Part shown: positions 48,740 through 60,423 of the stretch, one piece after another
How the letters are laid out: the number at the start of each line of letters is the position of its first letter
Numbering within the stretch: position 1 is the stretch's first letter
The notes under the pieces: model-generated
The model's input: only the letters and a program-made list of their open reading frames with translations
What the model was told of the DNA's origin: nothing
Databases searched by the model: none
Program-made: the position numbers and the translations under genes
From: Rhynchosporium graminicola
Lineage: Eukaryota; Ascomycota; Leotiomycetes; Helotiales; Ploettnerulaceae
Length of the DNA stretch: 64,000 bases
Assembly (NCBI GenBank): GCA_900074885.1
Contig: FJUW01000040.1
Location: forward strand, 372,001-436,000
Reading direction: 5' to 3'

Positions 48740-51104
48740 GAAGAAAAGTAGAGTAATAATAGCTAAGATAAAGAGAAAGAAATCGAAGCTAAAGGAAGTT
48801 AAGATAGAAAGATCGAGCTTCAAGTTAGAGAGCTTGGGAAAAGAATAGCTTCTATCTAAAATCGCTAATAGAAGTAAAAGGAGGTTAAGTAAGTAATAGT
48901 AATAGAAGCTTAGAATTAGTTTAAGAATATAATAAATAAAGCTCTTTTCTTAGTATTTATAATAATTAATAAAGAGTATTATACTAAGATTCTACTTAAT
49001 ACTAGATACTTTTCATATAGTATTATTAATTCTTGCTTTACTACTTACTATTACCTCTAGTGTTTTCTTATTTCCTCTATCGGAATAAGTTCGTTCGAAA
49101 GAGAGAGAAATCTTATTATAGAAGTAGTAGTTATAGAGATAGATATTAATAGATATAAGGAAGCTAAGGCTTTCTTCTATATAATACTACGCTTAAAAGA
49201 CTATAACCTGATCTTAAGACTATTATAGTTTAAGAAGAATAATATATATATAATCGTCCTTAAGTTATAATACTATATTAATACTATTATTATAACTTTA
49301 TATAACTAGATACAGAAGCCGAACTACGAGCTAGACTGCTCTATAGTATTAGTAGATATATGTAATAAGCTTAATCGAGGATAGCTATATAAGAAGATAT
49401 AGATATTTACTATAAGTATAATAGATATCTAGAAAGCTCTTATATTAAAGATAAAGACTAACTTGCGAGTGAAACTTTCTAATTAGCTATATAAGTACTT
49501 CGACTTATATTATAATAATAAGGCAGATATACTATTATTACTACGAGATCCTAGGATCGATTATAAGATTAAACTCGAGCTATATAATAATAAGGAACTT
49601 ATAGTACTTTAAGGCCTCTTATACAATATATCTCGCGATAAACTCTTAGTATTATAGAAGACTCTTACGAAGCTTCTCGATAAGGGAGTTATTCGAGTTA
49701 GTAATTCGCCTGCTATTACTCTTATTTTATTTATAAAGAAACTAAGAAGCGAGCTATAATTTTATATCGATTATTATAAATTAAATCGAATTATGAAGAA
49801 GGATCGATATCTATTACTACTAATCTATAAGACTATTCGGAATATAGAGAAAGCGAAATAGTTTACGAAACTAGATATTACTACTACTTTCTATAAGATA
49901 TATATTATTACTAGTAATAAATAGAAGATAGCTTTTCAGATAAGATATAGTTTATATAAGTAGCTTATAACTCCCTTTGGACTTGCGAATACCTTAAGTA
50001 TATTTTAGCGATATATTAATTAAGTCATACGCGATTACTTAGACGAATTCTATTATACTTATATTAATAATAACATTATATAAAGCTATATTATAACTAG
50101 ATATTAATAAGTGCGAATTCGAGGTATAAATAACGAATACCTTAAGTTTATAATCGATATAAAAAAAAGATATTCAAATAGACCTTAAGAAGATATAAGC
50201 GATTCGAGAATAAGAACTTCTAACCTTAGTAAAAGGAGTACGAAGCTTCTTAGGATTTGCGAACTTCTATCGAATATTTATTAAAAATTATTTGATAGTT
50301 ATACTACTATTAATATAGCTTACTTATAAGAAGTAGCTATAGTAATAGAATAAAGCTATAGACTAAGCGTTTAAGAAGTTAAAAGATATATTTACTATTA
50401 GACTTATATTAGTATAGTTTAACTCTAATCGAGAAATAATACTAGAAATAGACTCTTCTAGATAGATAAAAGAAGGGGTATTTATATAATTTAATAATTA
50501 AGGATACTTATAATCTTATATATTCTTCTTAAAGAAAAACGCTCTAGCTGAATATAACTACGAAATCTATAATAAGGAAATACTAGTAATTATACGTTAT
50601 CTTAAGAAGTAATAGTATAAATTGAAAAGCGTATAGGAATTCTATATTTATACTAATTATAAGAACCTTAAGTATTTTATAATAGTATAATAGCTTATAG
50701 AGCGGTAAATGCGCTAGTTATTACTCCTCTTATAGTTTAACTATACGATTAGTTATATTACTAGAAAAGAAAACGAATATATAGATATACTCTTAAAATA
50801 TAAATAGAATATGCCTTATAGTATAGAAGACGAATAACTCTAGTATTAATTAGTCTAACTTATTAAGCTGAAAAATATTACAAGAGCTATTATTACTACA
50901 AGGGATAATAGTAGTAGCCCTGATTATAATACGATAAGATCGAAGACGCTAAGAAGAAGAAGCCTAATAACTATAAGATAAACTTCTATAAGTTGAAGAA
51001 CTCGAAGTAGTTAATAAAGCTGCCTTAGATAATAATACTACTACTATTACTTTTATAACGCTTAAGAAACTCTAGACGTAAGTAGAATAAGCTAATAGTA
51101 TTTA
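48740..51104 (+). pseudogene. Gypsy-B gag-pol relic (chromovirus), 5' part
   Basis: Plus-strand Ty3/Gypsy coding relic full of RIP-type stops. Gag-like Lys/Glu-rich sequence occupies about 48740-49000. Reverse transcriptase lies at about 49650-50100: SPAITLILFIKK, FYIDYYKLNRI, FTKLDITTTFYKIYI, PFGLANT, then DYLDEFYYTYINN where the YVDD motif has decayed. RNase H-like sequence follows to about 50700. A different family from Gypsy-A, with plus orientation. Confidence 0.75.
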
Positions 51105-51601
51105 TGTCACGAACCGGCATAGTTCTTGGCACCGAAAACCGTCCTAGCACTAGAATACTGATAGTACTACCCAGTAGTATATACTAGACGAGTTTTAGTA
51201 CTAGAAAAGAGTTAGTACTATTAGAGGAAAGGTACTAATACAGTTATAGTATAAACTAGCGAGTAGTACTATATATCTACTTATATTAAAGTAATAATAG
51301 TATTATAGCTATAAGTGATCTAGGATCATGTGATATACTAGACTACTAGATAAGTCGCGAGAGCTTATAAGCTCTATAAGATAGTCTTATATAGCTGATA
51401 TAAGGGAATAAAAGTTCTATATAAGACTAGTACTTCTGCTATTAGATAGGAGCTTCGTGCTCAAATTCATATAGTAATTAATACCTGCTTATAATATCTT
51501 AATTCTAATTAAGAACCGAATTTCTTATTTACTTTACTTTATAGCTAATACTAACTGACGAGCCTATATACCCTGTACTAGTCAGAACTAGGAATACTAT
51601 A
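51105..51601 (+). repeat. 497-bp LTR related to the Gypsy-B ends
   Basis: Begins TGTCACGAACCGGCATAG and ends GGAATACTATA. Its last 140 bp match 48293-48431. Flanks ATTTA (left) and CTTTA (right) share only TTTA, so a target duplication is uncertain. Chromovirus coding relics continue on its right side, which suggests a solo LTR within Gypsy-B-like sequence, or the end of one element abutting another. Confidence 0.6.
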
Positions 51602-51805
51602 CTTTAAGCACTTTACTTAGAGTATTATTAGTAAGAATAAAATAGCTACTAAAGAAGGATCTATTATAAGAGAAAGCTCCTAGACTAATAGACCGGATAA
51701 GGTTAATAAAGTTGATAAGAGTATACTACTTCGTATAAATCTACTTAATACTTATTATAGGAACTATAATAAACTAGGATAATTCATCCTCTAGTACTAA
51801 ATATA

Positions 51806-51854
51806 GGCCACAGCTAAATCGAAGTGCGGGAATAGCTAAATCAACGTGCGCTAA
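51806..51854 (+). repeat. MULE left terminal inverted repeat
   Basis: 49 bp, the exact reverse complement of 55542-55590. Confidence 0.9.
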
Positions 51855-52045
51855 GATTCTATTAACTTGGCGAGTGCATCTAGAAACCTTGCCCTGCCAT
51901 ACTAATTTGTACTAAAGGGCAAGGGCTATTAATGCATAGTACAAATATTCATAATTACCTAATTACCCCTAAGGCTGAAAATTAAAATTAAAGCTATTCA
52001 GACTCTCTAGATTATCTACTACTACTATTACCTCTTCCTAATACT

Positions 52046-54130
52046 ATGACTTCTACCCAAGCTTGTGGCCCTGCGCCTTCTGTATCAATTTACAGTGATA
52101 TTACTACCAGATTTGATGTATACTAGGCGCATGCCAAAGCTAATGGATATGCTTTTAAACGCTAAGATAAGATATAATTCCGTATTGTATTTGCCTGCGA
52201 TCGAGCAGGTAAGTATGATTCTAGGGGGAAGAATCCTGATATTCACCAATCGAAGAGGCGTAGGAATACAGGTTCTAAGAAGTGTGATTGTCCTATGAGA
52301 GTCTCTCTAGTAAAGGATAGAGACTCAAAGGAGGAGCAGTGGCAATTAAGGGTTCTAGAGGCTATATATAACTATGCGGCATCTGCAGACTCGACAGCCT
52401 ATCCAGCATACAGAATTGCTTCTATTCCGGCAGAAGTACGTGCTTCAATTAGCTCTCTAGCTAAGGCCGGCCTCCTAAATGCTCAGATTCTATTAGCTCT
52501 ATATAAAGAAGGCTCTAGTACTCCTTTAGTTTCTAAAGATATCTCTAATCTTATATAAACCGAGCGTAAGAGAGAGCTAGGTGGAAAGACGCCTATTTAA
52601 TAGCTTATAGAGGTATATGAACCCAAAGAAATTCAACTTTATTACTTACTAGTTTAGGAACTTCAAAAACACGACTTCTCCCCTTAATATTACCCTTAAA
52701 CTGGCCCTCTATAGCGACTCTTCTTTATCCACCCGATCTCCCTCTAGTTGTGGAAGTAGTATTCAGACGTATTACTCCTCGACTGTATATATAAAACGAA
52801 TCGATTCAATATGCCTTTGTTGAATATTTATGGTATTATAGGTAATAATATAGTTATTTAGCTTGGATTAGTGTTTTTATTAGGGGAGACTGAAAGTGAT
52901 TATACTTAGGCGCTGATATAACTGAAAGATCTGATGTCTTAGCATATGATTCAAGAGCTAGTTTCTATTATAACAGATAGGGAACTAGCTCTAATTAAGT
53001 GTATTGAAGTATTCTTTCTATCTGCTCGCTACCTCCTTTGCAGGTGGTATATTAATATGAATATACTTGCAAAGACTAAGAAGTACTTCCCTGGGCTAAT
53101 TAAAGACGATACCGGAAATTGGATACGCTATCCCTCCTTTTAAGTATTCTTAAGCTCCTGGAATATACTACTTGCTAGTACTACAGAGGAGGCTTTTGAT
53201 ACTACTCTCCTGGAATTCCGTGCCTAATTTCTAGTAGCTGCTATAAGCTACTGCGAGAGCATATGGCTACTTTAGAAGGAGAAACTTATAGCTTTCTAGG
53301 TGAACTAATCATATCACTTTGGAATTATAGTTACTAGTCTAATTGAAGGTTACTATGCTACTCTAAAGCTATATTTATAGCGTGGGCATGTAGATCTTAG
53401 AGGTGTATTCCTCAAATTATAGCTCTTTTAGACAGCTCAGCACGCTGGAATCACTTCGACTATTGTATAGTAGTAATTACGGCCCCGGCATAGTATAAAT
53501 CTACCTATTTTAGCTATAATTCTTCTATATGTTTATACCCGGGCTCTCTAGAAAATCGTATAAGAAGCTAGTAAGCTCCCCGCTAAAGGACCTCTAGTAA
53601 ATAGCTGTATATGTACTATATAGTAAGCCTTTAGTCTACCTTGCTTTCATACCCTCTGGAAATGATAATAAGAAGGTGGCAGTATCCTTCTAGGTGATAT
53701 TTATTACTACTAGTATTATAATAGGCTTGATTTAGTATACTCTGCTCCCCCGGCACCTCTCCCTCTCTTGAATCTATTAAAGGTTAAAGGTAAAGGTAGA
53801 CTAAAGGGTGCACTTAGAGGTAGAGTAGCACCTTCAAATACTCGCTGCGACTCCTCATTCTTTGAACTACCTTTAAGCTCTGCCCCTGTATCACTTAGCT
53901 AGCATTTTATAGTATAAAATAGCGTATTATCGACTGGTATAGCGATACAAAGGCTTAAGGATAGACACCTAGATAGCTATGAACTTAGTACACGGAGGGA
54001 GAGAGGTTATATACATAGCATGATATCTATCTATTATTCAGATAGTATAGTAGATACTACTGCAGCTAGTGAATTATTAATTCAGAGAGATATGATAAGG
54101 GGTATTAAGGTATATACCTAAGATACGGAG
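52046..54130 (+). pseudogene. MULE transposase relic
   Basis: Starts at ATG 52046 (MTSTQACGPAPSVS). N-terminal FAR1-like zinc-binding DNA-binding region (AHAKANGYAFKR, then GSKKCDCPMRVSL), helical segment with IPAEVRASISSLAKAGLL, MULE DDE core part with ITDRELALIKCIEVFFLSAR and LLCRWYINMNILAK (about 52970-53090), and a C-terminal region (LKVKGKGRLKGALRGR, RCDSSFFELP) typical of fungal MULEs such as Hop. In-frame TAG/TAA occur at about 26 codons from the start and later, most explained by RIP. Not functional as it stands. Confidence 0.85.
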
Positions 54131-54146
54131 TTTGAAGAAGATTTAG

Positions 54147-54348
54147 TGTGACGGCGCATAGTATACGTGGTAGATACGGGCCAGTATCAGTGCCTTAGGC
54201 ATACCCTCCTTATATATATAGAAGGTGCAGACTCCTTTAGAGCTCTGCATCTTTCTGTTTCCTTTATACTAGACTATATAAGATCGCTCTTAGCCTTTCT
54301 ACTTATTTATTCTTACTTATATACCGCCTTAAGTCTTATATTATTATA
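54147..54348 (+). repeat. X1 left LTR
   Basis: 202 bp. The second half (from the GACTATATAAGATCGCTC stretch to the end) is shared with the Gypsy-A LTR read on its own sense strand; the first half is not. Confidence 0.87.
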
Positions 54349-55247
54349 TTAAATAGAAAGATTAAGACTACTAGGGATAGTATTAAATAATATCTCACTT
54401 AGAAAACTCGATTCGGACGTACGACTTCGACTATTAGGGAGCTCTTTACTAAGTTATCTCTACTTACCTTAGATTTTTATACTTCGGAATTATATAGAAA
54501 TAGTTAGTACTATTAATTACGAATTCGATAGTTAAGTTTTTAAAAGAGCTAAGATTCTAGAGATCTCTCAGATAGCTAGGAATTTGAATATAATTCAGCC
54601 TTAGAAGTATTAGTATTACTATAAAGTTACTCTTAGATACTTCGAAACTCGTTCTTTCGTACGTACGAAATAAAATAGTAAACGAATTTTAAGTAGAAAC
54701 TTCCTTATAAGCTCTAATATTTATTATCCCTTTACCTGACTTTAACCTTCCGAAAGTAGTTCTAATAGCGAAAAACCTTACTTTTAAGCTAAGATAAAGT
54801 AGCTTATTACCTTAGCGGAAATTACCGGAATCCGACTTATAACTCTTATACCCCGGTATAATTTATACCTCTTAGTAGAATCGACCTCTCTCTACTAGAA
54901 CTTTTAATTTAATACTTTCTATATCTACTTAATAAAGATATCTAACTCTCCTTAATCTTTTAGCTTCTTTAGAATTCGATTTAGACTTTAATTTCTTTCG
55001 TAAAATTTAAGTATTTTAATTACTCGCTTAGCCTCGCTTATTTAGTAAAACTCAGTATTATAATTACTAGAGATTACGTTTCCCTCTATAAAAGAGATAA
55101 TCTCGGTACTAAATTAGTATTTATAGTTTTAGTTTAATAGAAATTTAGAAAGTTATCTTAATATTTAATTACGTTTTATACTTACTTTATTTCCTTTATT
55201 CGATTCTTTAAGGCTCGAGGGCGAGCTTTTATCTTAGAAGGGAGTAA

Positions 55248-55449
55248 TATAATAGCGCATAGTATACGTAGCAGATACGGGCTAGTATCGGTGCCTTAGG
55301 CATACCCTCCTTATATATATAGAAAGTGCAGACTCCTTTAGAGCTCTATATCTTTCTGTTTCTTTCGTACTAGACTATATAAGATCGCTCTTAGCCTCCC
55401 TACTTATTTATTCTTACTTGTATACCGCCTTAAGTCTTGTGTCGTTACA
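55248..55449 (+). repeat. X1 right LTR
   Basis: 202 bp; start RIP-altered (TATAATAGCGCATAG), end intact (GTGTCGTTACA). Confidence 0.87.
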
Positions 55450-55541
55450 TTTAGATGAATTAGTATAATTAATGCACTATACATAACTATACATATAAAT
55501 CTTGGTGGTGATAAGTGCATACTGCATTTTCGGCTCGGCTA

Positions 55542-55590
55542 TTAGCGCACGTTGATTTAGCTATTCCCGCACTTCGATTTAGCTGTGGCC
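55542..55590 (-). repeat. MULE right terminal inverted repeat
   Basis: 49 bp, the exact reverse complement of 51806-51854. Confidence 0.9.
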
Positions 55591-55714
55591 ATTATAAACT
55601 CTAGCTACTAGCTATTATAAAGAAGATATTCCTAATATTCTATATATCCTTATTAGAAAAAGTACTACTTGAAGTACTACTAGTTCCGAAGATATACGCT
55701 GAATTAGTTAATCT
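55591..55714 (+). pseudogene. Chromovirus pol 3' fragment between MULE and X2
   Basis: Encodes a relic of the segment just before the chromodomain of Gypsy pol (FYISLLEKVLLEVLLVPK, the FHVSLLEP-like stretch). It is separated from upstream pol by the MULE and from the chromodomain by X2. Confidence 0.6.
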
Positions 55715-55719
55715 ACTCG

Positions 55720-55921
55720 TATGACGGCGCATAGTATACGTGGCAGATACAGGCCAGTATCAGTGCCTTAGGCATACCCTCCTTATATATATAGAAGGTA
55801 CAGACTCCTTCAGAGCTCTATATCTTTCTATTTCCTTTATACTAGACTATATAAGATCGCTCTTAGCCTCTTTACTTATTTATTCTTACTTATATACTAC
55901 TTTAAATCTTATATTATTATA
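55720..55921 (+). repeat. X2 left LTR
   Basis: 202 bp, starts TATGACGGCGC and ends TTATTATA after RIP. Confidence 0.85.
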
Positions 55922-56822
55922 TTAAATAGAAAGATTAAGACTACTAAGAATAGTATTAAATAATATCTTACTTAGAAAACTCGATTCGGATATACGACTT
56001 CGATTATTAGAGAGCTTTTCGCTAAGTTATCTCTACTTACTTTAGATTTTTATACTTCGGAATTATATAGAAATAGTTAGTACTATTAATTATAAATTCG
56101 ATAGTTAAGTTTTCAAAAGAGCTAAGATTCTAGAGATCTCTCGGATAGCTAGGAATTTAAATATAATTTAGCCTTAGAAGTACTAGTATTACTGCGAAAT
56201 CACTCTCAGATACTTCGAAACTCGTTCTTTCGTGCGTACGAAGTAAAATAGCAGACGAATTTTAGGTAGAAACTTCCCTATAAGCCCTAATATTTATTAT
56301 CCTCTTACTCGACTTTAACCTTCCGAAAGTAGCTCTAATAGCGAAAAACCTTACTTTTAGGCTAGGATAAAGTAGCTTATTACTCTAGCGGAAATTACCG
56401 GAATCTGACTTATAACTCCTATACCCCGGTATAATTTATCCCCCTTAGCAGAATCGACCTCTTTCTACTAGAAAAGAACCTTTAATTTAATACTTTCTAT
56501 ATCTACTTAACAAAGATATCTAACTCTTCTTAATCTTTTAGCTTCTTTAGAATTCGATTTAGACTTTCGTTTCTTTTATAACCTTTAAGTATTTTAATCA
56601 CTCGCTTAGTCTCGCTTATTTAGTAAAACTCGGTATTATAATTACTAGAGATTACGTTTCCCTTTATAGAAGAGATAATCTCGGTACTGAATTAGTATCT
56701 ACGGTTTCGGTTTAATAGAATAATTAGAGGTTATTATATTTAACTGCGTTTTATACCTACTTTATTTCCTTTATTCGATTCTTTAAGGCTCGAGGGCGAG
56801 CCTTTATCTTAGAAGGGGGTAA

Positions 56823-57024
56823 TATGACGGCGCATAGTATACGTGGCAGATACAGGCTAGTATCAGTACCTTAGGCATACCCTCCTTATATATATAGAAG
56901 GTGCAGACTCCTTTAGAGCTCTACATCTTTCTGTTTCCTTCGTACTAGACTATATAAGATCGCTCTTAGCCTCCCTACTTGTTTATTCTTACTTATATAC
57001 CGCCTTGAGTCTTGTGTCGTTATA
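56823..57024 (+). repeat. X2 right LTR
   Basis: 202 bp, starts TATGACGGCGC and ends GTGTCGTTATA. Confidence 0.85.
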
Positions 57025-57029
57025 ACTCG

Positions 57030-57261
57030 TAGAGTATAATATAGAGGAACTATTAGATTATTAGTATAAAAGAGATATTATTAGATACTTAGTAAAGTAG
57101 AAGAACTACTTATATTTAAAGAATATATAAGAGCTTAAGATAAGCTTTTATTATTTAGTATTATTAGCTAATTTCTATTAATAAACCTTATATCTACTTA
57201 GAGCAGATCTATAAGATCGAAAGGAAAGTCGACTATTAGATTAAATAAGGAGTTAATAAGA
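57030..57261 (+). pseudogene. Chromodomain fragment at the end of a chromovirus pol
   Basis: Directly after X2 comes a recognisable chromodomain relic: EYNIEELLDY, YKRDIIRYLVK and KNYLYLKNI, equivalent to the EYEVEEILDHR..YLVKWKGY..ENTWEP pattern. This marks the 3' end of Gypsy-B-type pol. Its LTR is not seen downstream before the Pogo-like element; 57262-57395 holds nothing I recognise. Confidence 0.7.
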
Positions 57262-57395
57262 ATATCAGAACTAGAGGGTTCTACGCTCACTAGCTATTAA
57301 TAATACACTTTCACCTATTATATATAGTCACGTTATGTCTAATCACCTGTATAGCTTAGTATATACTCATATGATCTCCTTATATATTTAAATTA

Positions 57396-57576
57396 CTAGC
57401 CGGTTCCCCGACAGTTTGCACTCGCTGGCTCGCTTACTGTCGGGGTTAGCAAATGCCGTCGATATGCAAAAGCTATTAATTTTAATACTTGAAAACGCGT
57501 TCTATTACCCAAATTAACTACTTTTGATATTACTACTAATATTCAGTTTTTATTAATTATACTTAAAATACTAGTA
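57396..57576 (+). repeat. Pogo-like left TIR with an extra hairpin
   Basis: About 181 bp, inversely matching 59680-59858. Contains CCCCGACAGT followed 20 bp later by its exact inverse ACTGTCGGGG, a potential 10-bp-stem hairpin that the right TIR lacks. Confidence 0.8.
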
Positions 57577-57699
57577 TAATTCATTCTAAAGCTTAAAACT
57601 CTATATAATCAATTCTAGCTATAATTCCATCTTCTTCTTAGTTACTTTCAGAGCTCTCCTTAAACTCTTATATAGGTAGTAATAACTCTATATACCGAT

Positions 57700-59640
57700 C
57701 TTCTTCTTATAAAGCTTAACTTAGTATACAAAATATCTTAATCTCTTTATCTAAGTCTTTATTAAGCTCTAATTCAAACTGTTTTTTAGAAACTATAAGC
57801 GCAGAGTAGCCTTCTTCAGAGGAGAGTACTACTTCAGTAGGTGTAAGCTATTTATCTAGCTCTCTTTCTACTTACTAGAGCTCTGAATCAGATAGTACTA
57901 TCTCTCCTCTCTTTTAAATCTCCTTTAATTAAAGCTTTCTAGCTCTATTTCTCTTCCGAGCTAGAACTCCTACTTACTTTAAAGTCGCCTTATATCTTCT
58001 AATTATATTAGAAAGTACTCAGCTAGCTCTCTTAAAGCCTTCCTTTCTATCAGCTTTAGCTTTAGCTTGAATTTAGAGTCGTAAGTCACTAATTATACTT
58101 AGAGAACTTCTATTTCCTTTAATAGATCGACGAGAGGTTTTTATTCTTTTAGCGCTATTTTAGAGCTTCTACTAAAGGATTGCGTTATCTGCAGAGGTAA
58201 TATATACCTTATGAAGCTATATCATAGCTCCTTTCATAGAATCTTAGAATATCTCCTTTAACTAGTCGGAAAACTGAGTCGGATCTCTTCTAATAAATAA
58301 CTCTATTATAGTAGTAATATTATATACTCTCTCTACAAGCGTAGATAGAAGTAGAGGTAATTCCGGCTTTCTTAAAGTCAAGTTTATAGCTTTCTGCTTT
58401 CCAAATAACCTTATACGCTTCAAGCCAGCTTTATAGCTAAGGGGCCATATACTAGTATTCTTAAAAGCGTTCTGAATAGTATACTATTGCATAGTTTTTT
58501 ATTATATACTAGTAAGGTCTCTAAAGAGAGAGGTAATTAAGTAGGTAATATTAAGGTTCCGTAAAGCTGAATTAATAGCTTAGGAATAATAGTACTTCTA
58601 AGGTCGGAAAACACCTATATCTAATAGCTAAAGAGCGTAGGTAAGGTGACTTGGAAAGTACTATGGCTATATATGATTCTCTTGAAGGAGGACTATAAAT
58701 AGCTTATAATAGTGAGATTCGTAGCTATCTAGAAGGAGTAGTTTCTATAGCTTATCTGGTCTAGCATACGAGTGTTTTATTAAATAGTAGGCGTATTCTA
58801 TAATAATCGAGTTATTAATATACCCAGTAGAAGAGTAGGTAATTGTCTCGTCGCCAGAGAGGGTATCTAATATCTAATTTTCTATAATATACTCTCTAGG
58901 GCAAATCATAAAAGCTAGAAGCGTTCTCTTTCTATCGCTACGTATAATTTCTATAATAGTAACTGTTTTACAGCTTCCTTATATAGGTGTATATAGCGTA
59001 TTTATACTCTTTGGAACAATTATACTCTCTGCGTATAAGAGGGCCCCTCGTATACTAGATTTATCTATATTCAGTACTCTCTTTCCTTATATGATATTCA
59101 GCTTTAATAACTCCTTCTCAAGTGCTCTAAACTACTCTATAACCTCTTCTTCTATATGCGGCTCTACGCGTATAGCCTCTATAGGCTTTATCTTAATCGA
59201 ATAGAGGTCGGGATGATTACGGAGCTACTTATAGTACTAGGTATCGGATAGAGGTAGCTTTAGAGGGTGCTAAGCCTATTAATATAGTTATTAGCAGAAG
59301 ATTATTCTATTAGTAAGGAGATCATACTGCAAGTAGATAAGCGATTACTGATTTAACCATCAGATGAGTAGCTCCTATATCTACCTCCTAATAATTATAG
59401 TAATATTATATAATTGCCTCCTCCTGCAAGGCAGTAAGGAGCTTATTATAGCTACTACTTCCTGGAAATAGCTCCCTCCTTCTTTAAGCTACCTTTAGCC
59501 TCTATACGCCTTACTCTTATAAGAGCCTTAGTAAAAGAATTAACCTTAATATTAAATTACCGCGCTACCTTAGAGGGGCGATCTATAGGGTGCGCGATAA
59601 ACTATAATTTGGCGTCTCGGAAGGCCTTTTCGTAGTCCGA
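57700..59640 (-). pseudogene. Pogo-like transposase relic (CENP-B-type DNA-binding plus DDE_1)
   Basis: Minus-strand relic. The N-terminal half has helix-turn-helix/CENP-B-like character (about 59640-59150). The DDE_1 catalytic region follows: RVLNIDKSSIRGALLYAES (NFDE-like first Asp), ITYSSTGYINN, KLLLLDSHESHYYKLF (second Asp, LLDxHxSH motif), and FPSHLTYALQLLDIGVF (the PPHSSHxLQPLD-like motif). Several RIP-type stops. This order is typical of fungal Fot1/Pogo transposases. Confidence 0.8.
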
Positions 59641-59679
59641 TTTAGTAGTATGACTTTAGAAGTAATATTTACTATAAGG

Positions 59680-59858
59680 TACTAGCATTTTAGGTAGAAT
59701 TAATAAAAACTGAATATTAGTAGTAATATTAAAAGTAGTTAATTTGAGTGGTAGAACGCGTTTTCAAGTATTAAAATTAATAGCTTTTGCATATCGACGG
59801 CATTTACTAACCCCGACAGTAAGCGAGCCCCGAGCGAAACTGGAGGTGGACCGGCTAG
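59680..59858 (-). repeat. Pogo-like right TIR
   Basis: Inverse of the left TIR except in the outer 40 bp, where one arm of the hairpin is replaced by unrelated sequence. Confidence 0.8.
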
Positions 59859-59860
59859 TA

Positions 59861-60418
59861 AGCTTTCTCTCTTCCTTCTGAAGAGATAACGCTCTCTATA
59901 ATTAATATTCAGAGACTACTTTAATTCTCTATCTTTTAATACTTTCAAATAATCTTTTACTACTAATAAAGCTCACCTTACTTTTATACTATAATTAAGA
60001 GCTATATATTAATATATTACTTTTAAAGCTACTTATTATATATATAGAAGTAAAGCTTTATTCTAGCTTTCGATTACTTAAATCACTTATTTAAGCCTTT
60101 TATAATATATGAATTAATATTATATAAAGCTTATATTAGCTTTTCAACTACTTAAACTATATCTTTTAATAATCCTTTTAACGATTTACTTAATCTAAGT
60201 AATAAGATAGTCTATAAGAAGCTAGAGTAATAGCTAGATTAGATCTTTTATATTCAGTTTATAACTAGAATAATCAGAGTATAGTAATATATAGACCTAG
60301 ATCTACTAGATTAAGTTTCCTTAGCTAAGCTTCTTCAGATCTAATTATAATAATTATAAGAGATCGCAGATAGCGAGAATCGAAGCTCTAAAGTAGATTT
60401 TAATATAGAAATAAAAGC
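59861..60418. other. Unassigned RIP-degraded DNA
   Basis: TA-rich, stop-filled sequence between the Pogo-like element and Gypsy-A copy 3. Nothing recognised. Confidence 0.4.
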
Positions 60419-60423
60419 TTAGG

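Larger units (their letters stand above)
54147..55449 (+). mobile_element. X1: 1.3-kb non-autonomous LTR element inside the MULE
   Basis: LTRs of 202 bp at 54147-54348 and 55248-55449, interior of 899 bp, target duplication TTTAG (54142-54146 and 55450-55454). LTR start TGTGACGGCGCATAG, end GTGTCGTTACA; purine tract AGAAGGGAGTAA before the right LTR. The interior has no recognisable gag or pol apart from a pol-end-like GGCTCGAGGGCGAGCTTT stretch near the 3' end, so it is a deletion derivative dependent on another element. Confidence 0.87.
51806..55590 (+). mobile_element. MULE (Mutator-like) DNA transposon with perfect 49-bp terminal inverted repeats
   Basis: The terminal inverted repeats 51806-51854 and 55542-55590 (outer end GGCCACAGCTAAATCGAAG) are identical over 49 bp and keep their CA and TG dinucleotides. 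The element carries a broken MULE transposase (52046-54130) and is interrupted by the LTR element X1 (54147-55449). It sits in the 3' part of a chromovirus pol. I see no clear 8-11-bp target duplication (CTAAATATA against ATTATAAAC). Confidence 0.85.
55720..57024 (+). mobile_element. X2: second copy of the 1.3-kb non-autonomous LTR element
   Basis: LTRs of 202 bp at 55720-55921 and 56823-57024, interior 901 bp, target duplication ACTCG (55715-55719 and 57025-57029). Interior closely matches X1 apart from RIP-type changes and small indels. Inserted in a chromovirus pol immediately before its chromodomain. Confidence 0.87.
57396..59858 (-). mobile_element. Pogo/Fot-like Tc1-mariner DNA transposon
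   Basis: 2463 bp with long imperfect terminal inverted repeats (about 57396-57576 and 59680-59858), both outer ends reading CTAGCCGG, flanked by the TA dinucleotide (57394-57395 and 59859-59860) as expected for this superfamily. It contains a broken transposase on the minus strand. The TIRs keep many CA and TG steps and are less RIP-mutated than the Gypsy copies. Confidence 0.83.

Noticed and set aside
54167..55925. 61-codon frames starting near 54167 and 55740 as small genes
   Set aside because: Both lie entirely within the 202-bp LTRs of X1 and X2 and are by-products of RIP-altered LTR sequence.
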